Below, piece after piece: positions 12,049 through 23,411 of a stretch of 64,000 bases of DNA. This stretch comes from Meandrina meandrites (taxonomy: Eukaryota; Cnidaria; Anthozoa; Scleractinia; Meandrinidae): positions 32,827,598 through 32,891,597 of the forward strand of contig OY855903.1 in assembly GCA_963693305.1 (NCBI GenBank), in the 5' to 3' direction. Below the pieces are notes generated by a model that saw nothing but the letters and a program-made list of their open reading frames with translations, was not told the origin of the DNA and searched no databases. Within the stretch, counting starts at the first letter, position 1, and each line of letters starts with the position of its first letter. Made by a program: the position numbers and the translations under genes.

Positions 12049-12215
12049 CTGGCGGTTTTTGGGGGGTTAACGAGCGCGTGAGTAAGCGGCCAAGCCGTGA
12101 CAACGAGCGGCGAAAGCGCGAGGGGCCTGGAACCCGCTTTCCCCCTCCCTGGGTACCTCGCGATTGTCGCGGCTTGGCCGCTTACACGCACGCGTTAATC
12201 CCAATAAAGCCACCA
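12049..12215. repeat. Inverted-repeat element, about 55-bp arms
   Basis: CTGGCGGTTTTTGGGG...TAAGCGGCCAAGCCG at the left pairs with CGGCTTGGCCGCTTA...CCAATAAAGCCACCAG at the right, at about 85% identity. The centre is GC-rich. No target duplication could be confirmed. Confidence 0.6.
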
Positions 12216-12775
12216 GTTAAGCAGACTAGCGTCGTATTTACGAAGCGACGCGTTTAGTTCCCCAGTGGATACAGTAACCTGGGTGTACTGGCACCAGTAT
12301 GAAAGTCACCCCGGAAGCATAGAAAATACCACGTAATCAGTTGGCGAATTGTTTCCTCCTTTGTTGAAATGGAATATTTACTCATGTAACCGGGCGCAAC
12401 TTTTGTTTACGGGCTCATTCCGGTGTGAAATCTTCAACGAACAAGCGGTAATTACTTTCGTGTTTTTCTTTGCGTTTATTTTTTTAAACCAAAACGTTTC
12501 GGGGTCATACTGGGTTTATGACATCCAGTAAAAAGGGTTTGAGTAGAATTCGTACATCTGAGCTCCAGGTAGCACGGACTATTGGTCTAGATCTGTTGAT
12601 GTAAGAATGCACGCTGTCTTCGAACTAAAGCTATTAAACGAGTGGGGGAATATTTGGCGTCTCGCGACCGAAAACCCTCCACCAGCGATTGGGATGAAAT
12701 GAAACTTGCCAGTGAAAAAGAATGGATCCTTTTGTTTTTGTAAGTCTCGTGCTGCAAAGGTTTAGTCGATGTTTC

Positions 12776-12872
12776 ACAATTATTCCACGAGCGCGCGTTG
12801 GATACGAGATGGTAGATAGCCAACGAGGCGTGTAGCGATTTCATGTCCAACAAGCGCGAGTGGAATAATTGT
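12776..12872. repeat. Short MITE-like inverted repeat
   Basis: ACAATTATTCCACGAGCGCG at 12776 is mirrored by CGCGAGTGGAATAATTGT ending at 12872, with TTGGA/TCCAA just inside. The 97-bp unit appears to be a complete short element. Confidence 0.6.
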
Positions 12873-12893
12873 TATATTAAAAACGCCCAAAAG

Positions 12894-12945
12894 ATTCAGT
12901 TCTGGCCCTCTTTCTGTCGAGTAACAGAGAGGGCCAGAACTGAAT
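12894..12945. repeat. Perfect 18-bp-stem hairpin
   Basis: ATTCAGTTCTGGCCCTCT and its exact reverse complement are separated by a 16-base loop that itself contains CTGT/ACAG. It follows immediately after the 97-bp inverted repeat. Confidence 0.8.
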
Positions 12946-14062
12946 TAGGTATCAAAAAAGTCGCTCTTGACTCTTACAAGTCCCTTCCCATTTCAAATTT
13001 AGCATCCCGTTTTATATTTTGAGCCCGGGTTGAATCTGCCATATGACCGGCGGCCCCTTAGAGATCTTCACGGGCGAATGGGTATTCCGTTCGTTGTTCA
13101 CATTGCTAGAGAAATAAAATATTTTAACATCTTGAATTCAATTTATTTAATGACCATACATGTTGAATTCATTTATTATTAGGCTTAGTAGCGCCTAAAG
13201 CCGGGAGCCGCTTGTGTTTTCTTCTTAAAGAGCCGTTTTTCTGCAGAGCCTCATATCGCTGTTGGAGTAGTGACGTGTGTGGCTTCAGGAGCTGTAATAC
13301 TGTTAACAGCCGTATCATTTTCTTGTTCATCTTTTTGTAGGTTGAGGCTGGGATTCAACTCAACCTTATCCCATTACGAATTGCATTCTTCTTGCCTTCA
13401 CCTTCAAATTTGAGCTCTTGGGCAGGTTTAAGGGCAACCAAGGCATTTCTACATCACCGGGACTGACACCCCATTTCAACAGAAAAGACAGTCACGTGTT
13501 CATCCAATTAATTTATTCGAATGAGCTGAAGGTAAAAGAAAATGCCCTTTATGCCAACACAAATGATCTGCTTAATCCGCCGACCGAACAATCACAAGTC
13601 TTCAAACAACCAAGAAGCCTAGTCCGTTAAGCGCGCCATTGACTTTAACCCACGGATAGCTGCAAAAGCAAAAGGAGTTGACGAGTTACTGAAAAACGTA
13701 ACATTATACCAAATACCTACGTTATAGGACTATAAGAACTATCTAAATTGGGGAACAATTGTATGCCAAATTTCTGAGTACGGCTTAGAAAACCTCTTGG
13801 ACATTTTTTATCCAGTCGTTTCTCAAATTGTTGCAAGTCTTATTTATTATTTAAGCAATAGACCACACTTTCTAGGGGTTTACCGACGCAATAAACCCCC
13901 GCGGGATGTAGGGAGAACACGAGAAAAGCTTGTAAATCACGGTGGGCGGCAAAATTCATTGCAGTGAATCACCCTCAGTAAATATTCATTATGATCATTT
14001 ATGAGAATCAAATCCTCTGTTTAAATCATTAGATAGACCAAAATAAGCAGATAAGACATTAA
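12946..14062. other. No recognisable gene
   Basis: Ordinary AT-rich sequence. An open frame at 13418-13630 has no recognisable features and no clear splice signals. Confidence 0.45.
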
Positions 14063-14434
14063 AGGGGCAGTATCACGAGAATTCTTCTAAGTTTTTGTGT
14101 AAACTATGCTGAATTTATAAAGCGGCACTCACTGGTCAACAAAATAACCTTTAAATGCCAAAAGGTCATAAACACACTCTCTAAGATGTGCATAAACCAT
14201 AATCAACGGTTTTTTAGTGATTTTCCTTTTCCAAATAACAAAACGTCGGCCCGACGTTTTCAAGTTTTAGACCACTTCTTTCCTACCCGTCCGTAGCCAC
14301 TCCGGTTTTAAACAACTTTCCTGAGTAGTACGGTGCGTTTTGGCAAGGTTAGGCAACTATTAGCGGATTTCCAATTCATACCATCATCTTCATTGGACTT
14401 TCAAGTAGGGCTAAATCTTGATGAGACTACCCCT
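14063..14434. mobile_element. TTAA-flanked MITE, copy 2
   Basis: This is an inverted relative of the element at 3744-4125. It begins AGGGGCAGTATCACGAG and ends GATGAGACTACCCCT, and is flanked by TTAA at 14059-14062 and 14435-14438. The middle matches copy 1 closely (for example AAAGCGGCACTCACTGGTCAAC) with small indels, so both derive from one family. Confidence 0.75.
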
Positions 14435-14438
14435 TTAA

Positions 14439-15006
14439 ACTATAAACGTTATAAATTATTCGTCCTTGTGGGTCGAGCGTACTGCTGCCTTGTCGGGGAG
14501 TGAGAGTTTACCGGTACAACAGAACATAGGTTTTTTACCTTTTTGACAAATCAGAGTGCGCGTAGTATCTGAGGTTAGTTCATAAATGGTGATAAATAAA
14601 GAAAGATGGTACATTTTAAGCTCGGTCCCGGTCGGGGACTCAGATTTCATGACATTACACCTGATTCACACCAACAAAACATGTTTACTTAAACCAGGTT
14701 TAAGAAAATGAAAATCAGCAACAGACAGCTCACAGACTAAATTTTTCATTTGGCTTTCATTGTGCCAAATTTGAAGTCGATAAACATCAGTCAGCAACTT
14801 CCATGAAGAAAACAATTTTTAACCGTGTTTAACTAAACAACATTTAAACATATTTAAGCTTTGGTGTGAATGGGGTATTACATTGCCACTGAAGTTCGGG
14901 GCGAAACCGTATCTTTCATTTGGATGAGTTGTTGGCAACATTCCAAATCAGTCACTTCAAGCTGCGTTGCTGTGCTGTTGTATCAAATGTCAAATTAATT
15001 TGTACA
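14439..15006. other. No recognisable gene
   Basis: Unremarkable sequence; the open frame at 14456-14650 (minus) is not supported by domain or splice signals. Confidence 0.45.
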
Positions 15007-15319
15007 TACCGTAAAATTCCGGCTTCGTAACGGGTTTTGGGTGGACTAAGATGCGGAGGGGCTTATATCCGGGGGGGCTTATAAGCGGAATAAAAAAAAC
15101 GTTTCGAAATTAGCCACGGTAGTGTTGATCGAAATACGTCTTTAAGTTAAAAAGTCATTTAGCCCTGTTCAGTACTGTCATTCAGCAGGGGGGCTTATAT
15201 CCGGGGGCGGCTTATAACCGGATGTATTTTTTTGTTTCCAGGTAGATGGGTCTATAACCGGGGAAGCTTATAAGCGCGGGGGGGGGGGGGGGGGGGGTTA
15301 TAACCGGAAGTTTACGGTA
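15007..15319. mobile_element. MITE with TACCGTAAAATTCCGG termini
   Basis: TACCGTAAAATTCCGG at the left end is mirrored by CCGGAAGTTTACGGTA at the right (about 15 bp with one mismatch). The interior repeats GGCTTATATCCGGGGG-like and GGCTTATAAGCGG words and includes a G homopolymer of about 19 bases. It looks like a short non-autonomous DNA element. Confidence 0.6.
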
Positions 15320-16426
15320 TAACATTAAATTGCTCCTATTTTTTGTGCCCAATGAAAGTTTATTTTAAATGCAGTCAACGACAGCTGCCATTCTTTTGCT
15401 TTTTTCTGAGTAAGCTATGGGACCACCTTATAGTATAGTTGAAAAGTTCATAACGTATGCAAAGCATTCTTACCTTTTATGTTGCACTCGAATGAACCCG
15501 TCTCCTCTGCCAGTGCCACATCCATCGTTGACGGCGCCATGCCATTGACAGAGCAACATTTTTAAAACTCGTCCTTGAGGAAAAGCTTTTAAATAGCGTA
15601 TAATCCAAGGTGTGCAAGAGGGACAACTCTAGATGAGACCTAGCAGGGATAAAAATATAATTGGCATTAGACTTTTTTCGGGGTAAACAATTTGAACGTA
15701 GTAACTATTGTCTATGATTCTACAGCTAGCTATGCATTACTTGGATTTCTCTCGGTGTTATAAGGGACACCTGACAGGACCCTGGGGTGCTCAAAAGGTT
15801 GTTACGAATACATTTTGAACTAGGCTGTGTAACAAGTACATGGCACATCATTGCATGTTAGTACGATTATTTTTATTTAAAGAAAGAAAAAATAGCCCCT
15901 TCTTATTTATATAACTTGATGCCAACAGGGGAGGAGGTAATTCCAAATTTTCACTCGTATTTGCGTTAGACATATGGAAGTATACGCGTCGTTTTCCTTT
16001 TTATTTCTAAACATAAAATTACATAGTCATTCATCTATGTTGACGAGACAAACGTGTTTAAACAAAGTTTAACCTACGGTACCTTCCTACCTCAAGTACA
16101 CTGTACAGTAGAGTGCTCCTTTGGTCATTGTCCAAGATCGGGATACAGACCAAAAAATCGCGCGATCACAAGCGATACGTACAGTGTGCCATTGCGAACA
16201 AAGTCAATTGCAACGACTTACCAGTATTTGTATCACCCAACTAGTGGACTAATGCAAATCCTGCATTGATTGGCTACGCTACTAGAGGACTATTAGTAAT
16301 AGTCATCGAGTAGCGAAATTCGTGACGCTTTTTTTCGTTTTATTCCCAAATAAATCTTTCTTCAACTTGCATTTGCTAACTTTATTATTGCTTTTGCTGT
16401 CCGACTATTTGGTTGATACTAAAACA
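15320..16426. other. No confidently recognised gene
   Basis: A splice-donor-like TAAAAG/GTAAGAA lies on the minus strand at about 15474. Upstream of it all three frames are open for short distances, so no frame can be chosen. Nothing else is supported. Confidence 0.4.
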
Positions 16427-16504
16427 ATTAGACCCTTCACCCCCAAGAGCCATGGGTCAATAGCCCATTCGGCTTCGCCTCATGCGGGCTACGGGTCTAA
16501 TTGT
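16427..16504. repeat. Short inverted repeat ending CAATTAGACCC
   Basis: ACAATTAGACCC near 16426 is mirrored by GGGTCTAATTGT near 16503. Internal GGGTCAATAGCCC and GGGCTACGGGT are related words. Probably a small repeat-element remnant. Confidence 0.45.
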
Positions 16505-16990
16505 TAATTAGCGCAATGCCATTGTTCACGTGGAACTCAATGGCCAACAAGGAAAGGCATGAACGTCACCCGTCTCCACACATGTGTACAGCTGTAAATG
16601 TAGTCAAAACATAATTATTATAATATATTACATTCGATTCACTAGATGGTTTTGCCCGTGGAAATGTTTGGTTCTAAAAACAATTATGAGCTCGTGAGCG
16701 AAGTTCCATGGTTTTTATAGTCTAGTTTCTTTTAGAACATAACATTTCCAGGAGCAACTGCCAGATAGATGTTTCCGAGGTTCTAACACACTGTGATGCT
16801 TGAAAGCTTTGAGCTTTTGCAAAGGGCATGTAGGTTTTGTCACTTACCGCTCTAACGAAACGTTCTCACGCCTGTAAATACTGCCCGTTCCTGGATTTCA
16901 TGTCTCCTAAAAACAGCAGCTTCATTTGAAACATCTCTAGAAATCTCGGACGCGCGAGTCATTGCGCAATCAACTTCGATCTTGTGGGCT

Positions 16991-16999
16991 ATGGATCAG
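16991..16999 (+). CDS. Candidate first coding exon (three codons)
   Basis: ATGGATCAG is followed directly by the donor-like GTTTGT at 17000. It ends in phase 0 and would join in frame to the phase-0 acceptor of the exon at 19796. Just upstream on the opposite strand a strong donor (GCG/GTAAGTG at 16847) suggests a divergent non-coding first exon, so 16.85-16.99 kb may be a bidirectional promoter. The call rests on splice signals only. Confidence 0.3.
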
Positions 17000-17242
17000 G
17001 TTTGTAAAATACATAAGCATTTGTATGGTCGTCGAAAATGAAATAAAAATATTTTCCAGAAAAAAAAAGAAGAAAGCAAAAATGGGCAAGTGTGATCGGA
17101 TAATGTGATGTATAAGAAAGTGTATTCTTAAAAAATCATGACAAGGTAAACGAATTTTATTTGTATTTGCGAAAGTTTTCTTTCCAGTTGTGCTCCATTA
17201 AATTTCTATAGATTTTAAGAAAAACGACCAATTTTTTAAGTT

Positions 17243-17280
17243 TACAAGACATGTTTCGACAGAGCTTCTGTCATCTTCAG
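17243..17280 (-). ncRNA. Hammerhead ribozyme-like core
   Basis: Read on the minus strand from 17280, the segment has CTGAAGA (matching CUGANGA), a short stem GACAG/CTGTC, then GAAAC, a two-base CA/TG stem III and a TA at the proposed cleavage site. Hammerhead motifs are known in the terminal repeats of Penelope-like elements, and this one lies just downstream of the endonuclease stop, as expected. Stem I pairing is weak in this copy, so activity is doubtful. Confidence 0.45.
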
Positions 17281-17373
17281 TTGAATGGTTTACAAAGCAT
17301 GAAAGTTGAATAATAAGTAGACGAAAATGCTAATTAAGACAAATAGTAACAACAGAACGTGGAAATGTGTGAA

Positions 17374-17703
17374 TTAAAAGGATAATTTTAGATTAACATG
17401 GTGTAATTGTTGATTGAGGCAAGGTTGTTCTTTTTGAATATGGATAGCCTCCTTTATCTTGAGTTGAAAGCTGGTAGTGGCGTGATCTAAAATATGAAAA
17501 CAGTCTATTGTACATAAGGCGCGACAACGTTCCGAATTCTGAAGATGTTTGAAGATATGAGAGGCCTTATCTACGGCTAAGTGCTCACGTACGCGTGTGA
17601 AAAAATGTCGGGTGGTTTCGCCGACATAACATGCATTACAGCCCGCACAAGTAAACTTATAAACCACACGCGAATGAAGCCCGCCGGGGATAGGGTCTTT
17701 CAC
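17374..17703 (-). pseudogene. Penelope-like GIY-YIG endonuclease domain, truncated
   Basis: The 109-residue frame contains VVYKFTCAGCNACYVGETTR followed by TRVREHL and HIFKHL. These are the GIY-YIG-type motifs (Y...YVGET.R....R..EH) with the two CxxC-like cysteines seen in Penelope-like elements. It remains open upstream to about 17745. The domain normally follows a reverse transcriptase and makes the target-site nick; here the polymerase part is missing, so this is a remnant. Confidence 0.75.
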
Positions 17704-18151
17704 ACCAAAAAAGTTGCCGATCTTAAAGGAAGAAAAAACTAACTAAAACTCCATCCCCGGCGGGCTTCATTCGCGTGTGGTTTATAAGTTTACGTGTCTG
17801 CTGACATCAAGACCTTTTGTAAATTTCCTATAGTAATTATGCGACATTTGATCGAAATCGAGAAGAATTATAGTTTTTAAACAAAGAATGCCCAGAAAGC
17901 AAGCGCGATGGAAAAATGTGATAGTAGACACAACAAAAACATGCTTTAACCTTACTTATTCAAACTTTTATAAGCCATGTAGTTAACCTTTCATTTGTAT
18001 TTGCTTCAGTCCAAAACACTTCACAAATGCTGTCCAGCAAAATCCATTGACATCTCACGTTTAAATCTGCAAAATACGCTGAGTTCAAGAAGCAATATCT
18101 CAGCGAAAAATGCCCCAAAAGGGATCATTCGAAAGTTTTTTTCTTCTATTT

Positions 18152-18660
18152 TTAAGGTGGCTGGTATCGGTTTCCAGCTCTTACACTTTGACGGGTCTGT
18201 ACTAGAAATCTTTATCAGTTGATGCTACAATAATGGAATCAAATAAATGCCCAATGACAAGTAAATATGTTGTGGTCATTTTCTTGACGTCACTGGTTAC
18301 CATAGCAACAGGATAACCTGTTAAAGGCACCCTTAATTTTGGCCTTAAGTGCTTATAACTCAAAAACGAGCTCGGTGACCCCCATTTTTTTATTATTGAA
18401 CATTTCACTAATCAATGGGGGTCACCGAGCTCGTTTTTGAGTTTTAAGCACTTAAGGCCAAAATTAAGGGTGTTTTTAACAGGTTATACTGTTGCTATGG
18501 AAACCAGTGAGGTCAAGAAAGTAACCGAAACGTACTCAGCAATCATTGGGCATTTATTTGATACCATTACTGACTAGCAGCAACTGATAAAAAATTGTTG
18601 TACCATCCCTTCAAAGTGTAAGAGCTGGACCTTGCTGGAAACCATTACCAGCCACCTTTA
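18152..18660. repeat. Foldback element, copy 1 (arms about 250 bp)
   Basis: TTTAAGGTGGCTGG at the left and CCAGCCACCTTTAAA at the right bound two long inverted arms that meet near 18403. The central portion (GGGGGTCACCGAGCTCG and inverse) is almost perfect. A second family member lies at 29459-29921. No ORF is convincing. Confidence 0.75.
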
Positions 18661-19795
18661 AAGGGGGGGCCAACCAAAAAAATAGGGGGTCCCTGAAAAT
18701 AATTATACTTTTAAGTGTTGTAATGAGGGCTTTTGTAACAGTTTAAAATCTTGCCAGAATGCCCAAAATAACATTCCTGAGGTTCTGAAAATTCAAATTT
18801 TCAGAGGGGAGCATGCTCCCTATTTTGTTATGTACAAAACACTATTAACTCAACCCAGCAGCAGTATTGGTTATAAATGCAGTCAACCCATATTAATAAA
18901 CGGCATCCACAATAAACAGTTGAGCCAATGTCAGCTATTTGGGGGAATGTAGTTTGTCTATTATTATGACTGAACAACTGATACATTATTTGTTCATAAG
19001 GCTTGAAATATTTTAATTTCACTTAATTATTGTTTTTCTTTTTTTGGTGGGGGGGGGGGGGGGGGACGGGGGTCATCGAAAAAAAAATGGATTTCGAGGG
19101 GGGCCAGGTAAAAATTTCTAATGAAGAGTGGGGGGGGGGGGACATTTTATATAACAGTGACAACGGTTCCCACCGGTTCCGGTTCCGGATTCCGGTTTTA
19201 GGGTTGCCCCTTCATGCCACCTGGAACAAATCCATTTGAATACCAGGTAACTTTTCATTCTTAATTGCAAAATAGACTATGGCCCAAGCAAGTCAACTTT
19301 TTTGTACAGCTTTGTAAAGGTTTTACCTTTACCAATAAACAAGATGAAGTGACTGTGACAACAAAATTCCTAATTCCTTGACCATTTGAGGCTAATAACT
19401 TAATAACTATACTGTGACAGTTTTTGTTTTTGATATTTTTTGTCTAATCAACAAAACAAACAATCAAAAACAAACTTTTTTTAAAAAAAATTCTGTAGGT
19501 AGGGTTGAGAGCCACCTTAACTTTATGAAAAATAACTACCTACAATTTTTTAAAAAATATATGCATAAATGGTTCTTTTGAAGATTACACAAAAATATAT
19601 CAAAAATAAGAAATTTCACCAAGTAGTTATATTAGCCTCAAAAGATCCAAAAGGGGGAGGCTATTCTGCAAGCCCTTGAGCCCGAGCCCCAGTATATAGC
19701 CCCTTATATAGAGTCTTGAAGAGTGTTCTTTTGCACTGCATTGTATTTATCCCTTGTTAATAAACACATCTTCTGGTAACAAAGTTTTTTTCCAG
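18661..19795. other. No recognisable gene; poly-G tract
   Basis: AT-rich sequence with a G homopolymer of about 18-20 bases near 19047-19066 and another near 19131. No gene is supported. Confidence 0.45.
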
Positions 19796-19962
19796 TTACG
19801 GGCAGAACTGCAAAGAATTCTTGGTGTGGAGGGCTGCTGCAAAAATATGAAGATTTTATTCAACGAAAAGAGACCAAAGCTTTTGATGTTTCTAAAACAA
19901 AATAAAATGACCGAGGTACAAAACTTGCTACATATCATTGAAGACAGTGATGTCAGAGCAAG
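19796..19962 (+). CDS. Candidate internal host exon
   Basis: A strong acceptor (GTTTTTTTCCAG) opens a 167-bp segment that reads through 55 codons and ends at AAG/GTAACT. The peptide is helical and charged (for example NEKRPKLLMFLKQNK). It starts in phase 0, compatible with the three-codon exon at 16991, and ends two bases into a codon. I could not find a following exon whose phase fits cleanly; the segment at 21029-21115 has good splice sites but fits only imperfectly. Family unknown. Confidence 0.45.
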
Positions 19963-19979
19963 GTAACTCTGGAAATACT

Positions 19980-20808
19980 CAGGGGCACCCAACGGAATAT
20001 TTCGGTAAAATATCTGTTCGGATGGAAGGTCACCTAAGAATTTCGAAATTTTTTCCCAGCGACGCTCTAGACTTCTCAAATTTTTTCGGAAAACCATAAA
20101 GTTTCCCTAGAATTTTCGGAATTGATGTGCTCACTTTTATCATGTCCCATAATTTTCGGACGGTTTTGTTTGTTCTCTAAAATTTTTGTTTGGCTTAATT
20201 ATTCCAAAAGCTGCTAAAAGTTTCGGTGAGCATTAGAGGTAATCAGGAATGTATGTGAACCTAATGAAAGATAAAGGCAATTGAGGCGATTGAGCTCGGC
20301 ATTAGCCTACTTATCAGATTATTGGAGAAGTTATTTTTGTGGTCAGAGCATCTAAAACGATCAAATTATTCGGTTTTGACCGTAAAAAGATTCCTACGCC
20401 AACAACAATCCCTTGATCGGTCGTATAATTTACACCCCCTAACGTTTTCGGATGAATAGGTTTAACGCCTATAATATTCGGATAAACATTTATATTGCCT
20501 AGTATTTTCGCGAAATTTCGATAGGCACATGTATAACGAAAAACTTCCCCTAAAATTTTCTAGTGAAAATATGGTCTCTCAGTGTCCTAGAACTTTCGAC
20601 AAGATCCATCAGGTTAGCTAAAACTTTCGGATGACTCAAAAAAGGACCCTAGAATTTTCGAAACGACGAAAGTTCCCCTTAAATATCCGAACAGATAAAT
20701 ATTTTTTAGGGCATCTCCAAATTAACTAAAAAGCCTTCTAGAACATAGAGAAATCCATTTACGACACTTCTGACGTCTTTGGAAAGATTCGGTCGTTGGG
20801 TGCCCCTG
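19980..20808. mobile_element. 829-bp DNA transposon with exact 6-bp TSD
   Basis: Termini are CAGGGGCACCCAACG and CGTTGGGTGCCCCTG, perfect inverted repeats of 15 bp. The flanks are AATACT on both sides (19974-19979 and 20809-20814). The interior is full of AATTTTCGGA/TTCGGATG-like words in both orientations and has no coding potential. CAGGGG ends recall hAT elements, but those make 8-bp duplications; only 6 bp match here, so the superfamily is unresolved. Confidence 0.8.
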
Positions 20809-20814
20809 AATACT

Positions 20815-21237
20815 GAACAAAAGTTTTTTTTAGACATGGATATTTTGACATTTTAAAAATGTAACAAAGTCCTTTAGTTAAGAAAACACTGAACCTCTTG
20901 CATTGACTCATATACCACTGAGGATTATGTTTTCCATAGATTCAATCAATATCACAAGCTCCATTGTCAATCTAGTTTTACCAAACACTTATGTTAATTT
21001 TCATTTGTCATACATTTATTGCTTTTAGAAATTGAAAACCGTTGTATCATGGCAGCGATGCCCCATTTACTTGGGGAAAGAAAGGTGCAAAACATCAACC
21101 AGGAAGTTTGTGCCTGTAAGTTTTTTAAAATTATTTATATGTCTTTATTGCTTAAAAAAACATAAAAAAATTATGTTTATGTGTACATAATTATACATGC
21201 ACGATGGGGCATACTTCTAACTGTTCATTAACTGGCT
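20815..21237 (+). other. Possible small exon at 21029-21115
   Basis: TTGCTTTTAG/AAATTG and CCT/GTAAGT bracket 87 bp, open in two frames. In the phase-0 frame it would join the terminal exon at 28073 in frame. It does not match the outgoing phase of the exon at 19796. Evidence is splice signals only. Confidence 0.25.
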
Positions 21238-21245
21238 CATGTGTT

Positions 21246-21460
21246 GGGTCGGTACATTTCGCTGACCCCCAGTCCATGGACTACCACGATGGACTACCAA
21301 AATGGACTACCCTGATGGACTGGTAAATGGACTACCTAGATGGACTACCTATATGGACTACCTAAAAAAATACTAAAAAATACCGAGAAAAAAAAAATAG
21401 AAAGAAAATATTACCCCTAAGTTGTTTGTTTTGATCGTCTCACCACGATCCGCCATCTTG
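21246..21460 (+). repeat. Left TIR of the MULE
   Basis: It is nearly identical to the reverse complement of 27670-27881. Positions 21270-21365 consist of degenerate tandem TGGACTACC-containing units of 12-15 bp, which may be transposase binding sites. The TIR ends near the CCGCCATCTT word, just upstream of exon 1. Confidence 0.8.
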
Positions 21461-21515
21461 TTTTCATTTCATTTATTACCGCTGCTCGGATGTTCTGCAG
21501 GCGCAATCGTTCGTC

Positions 21516-23356
21516 ATGATGGCTGACACGCTGGATGGTGAGTGAATATATTTGAATTTATAATCGTTTGTATCTCTGTCTTTTGAGTAAACTTTGGAAG
21601 CCGAGAACATGCAAATTCGAAACCACAGTTTTCCTTGATAACTGTCTTTATATTTGTAGACGATTCCTTGCCTGGTTTTCTCGACGCTGATGGCTTTGAA
21701 GAAGGTAAGTCCCAATCTTATTACTGAAATTTCAACTTTTTCTATCTTGGAATGTGCTTTCACAGAAGCAAGTGGCTGCTTAATTGCAGAATACCTCGCC
21801 ACTTATTGACATGTTACGGAATAAGAATAGCATGCCTCGTTCTACAAAAGGTTTCGACACATTGAAATGAGCAGCCAAGTGGCTTTTGATTAGTGAATGT
21901 AATGGGATATTTACTTCGAAAGACGTGGCAGCATTTATTTTGTGCTATAACAGCTGTGAAAAGACGAATCAGTCTCACTGAATGTTAATTATTTATGCAT
22001 TAGTGAATCATGTGGAAATTGTTTTTTTTTTAGCCATTGACTAACCATATGATACACAATGATATACACAGAAAGAGAGTCAATTATAACAGGGACAATG
22101 GCATAAACTTGCAAGAAAATTTAATTAAATTTAATATTTGTGTTTTCGATTCTTGTTTTGAAGATGACGATAAGAATGAAGATAATGATGTTGTTCACAA
22201 GCTCGATCTGTTTTTAGCTGAACGTACACAAAGAAGGTCAGTAGCTGCTTTATTTAGTGAACAATAAATAAAAACTAATTACATTCTTGAGGTCTGTGTG
22301 ACCCTTATTTAAAACATGTGCAAGAAAAACTTCAAGGAAAAGTTGTGAAAACGAAAAAGAAACTCATGCAGTTTAGTTTTGTAATAATGTGTAGTTCCAG
22401 AAAATATCCATACCCCATCGTGGAAGGAATTTCAATTAAGACCAAGATATTCTTGGGTTTTTGAAATTGTCACATTTTCTTCATCAATCACAAAACTTTC
22501 AAACAAGGATGACTTTCTTTTGATCGAACCAATTCGGGAAACAAATTGACCATCTGGAAACATACATACACTGACAACCACACCTCCTTGCCTTTGACCC
22601 TCCCCCCCCCCCCCCCCCCCCCACCCCACCCCTTTGGAATTTCCAATTCCCTCCATGGTTGGCATTGTATGGATATTTTCTGGAACCACACAACGGAATA
22701 AGAGATGGTGTCTCTAATGGTGGGATATTAAACAATCATAATTATTTTCCATAACGGTACCATGTAAAATAGGTGTAGGTTCTAAAGCATGTTTTTATGG
22801 GGAATTTTGTTATACACAGAGCCACTTCAGAAGTAGTAGTATTGAGTGATGATGATGATGATGATGATGCACCTGAGACTTGTGCAGGCTCTAGCAGCTC
22901 CCCTCCGGAAATTATTGAGGTATGTTAACCACTACTTTAGGATGAGATGTAGGAACTTGGAATGTTACTGTTACTTCTTTGTGCCTGTTTCTTTTATAAA
23001 ATGTGTTGAGTTTACAGCCGCTTCATGTAGGGGATAACTATATCTTTGTCCCCATTTCAATGTTTCATTTTCCATTACAGACTGAGGGATTTGTGTACTA
23101 AAATTCTGTCTCTTATTTACTTTTATTTTACATGTATGACTGACTGGAAAGTGGCTGTAACTGACAGTTTTCTGAATAAATATTCTCTACCTTGCTACAC
23201 AATAATTGTCGGATGAGGTTGAGCAAAAAAACACCTTCAGGGACCCTGGGAAACTTTTTTTGCTGCAGTAATACACACTTAACAATTATTGGACGAGGTT
23301 GGGATTGGGAGAATGACTGCGGTGAAAGATGCCACTGTAAATTACCATTTACTAAC

Positions 23357-23411
<55 letters not shown>

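Larger units (their letters stand above)
17215..17792 (-). mobile_element. Penelope-like retroelement fragment (3' part)
   Basis: On the minus strand the fragment carries the GIY-YIG endonuclease end of a Penelope-like ORF, then a non-coding tail with a hammerhead-like motif at 17243-17280. At the other side, a 40-bp segment (17652-17691) inside the endonuclease frame is repeated inverted at 17753-17792, giving a palindromic junction. The reverse transcriptase is absent, so the copy is severely 5' truncated. Penelope-like elements commonly show such truncated and inverted arrangements. Confidence 0.7.

Noticed and set aside
15474..15540. Possible first coding exon on the minus strand with a strong donor
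   Set aside because: All three frames upstream of the donor are open for a while, no acceptor or promoter decides among them, and the outgoing phase does not fit the exon at 6569.
22432..22735. Glycine-run open frames on the minus strand
   Set aside because: They arise from a C homopolymer inside an intron of the MULE transposase.
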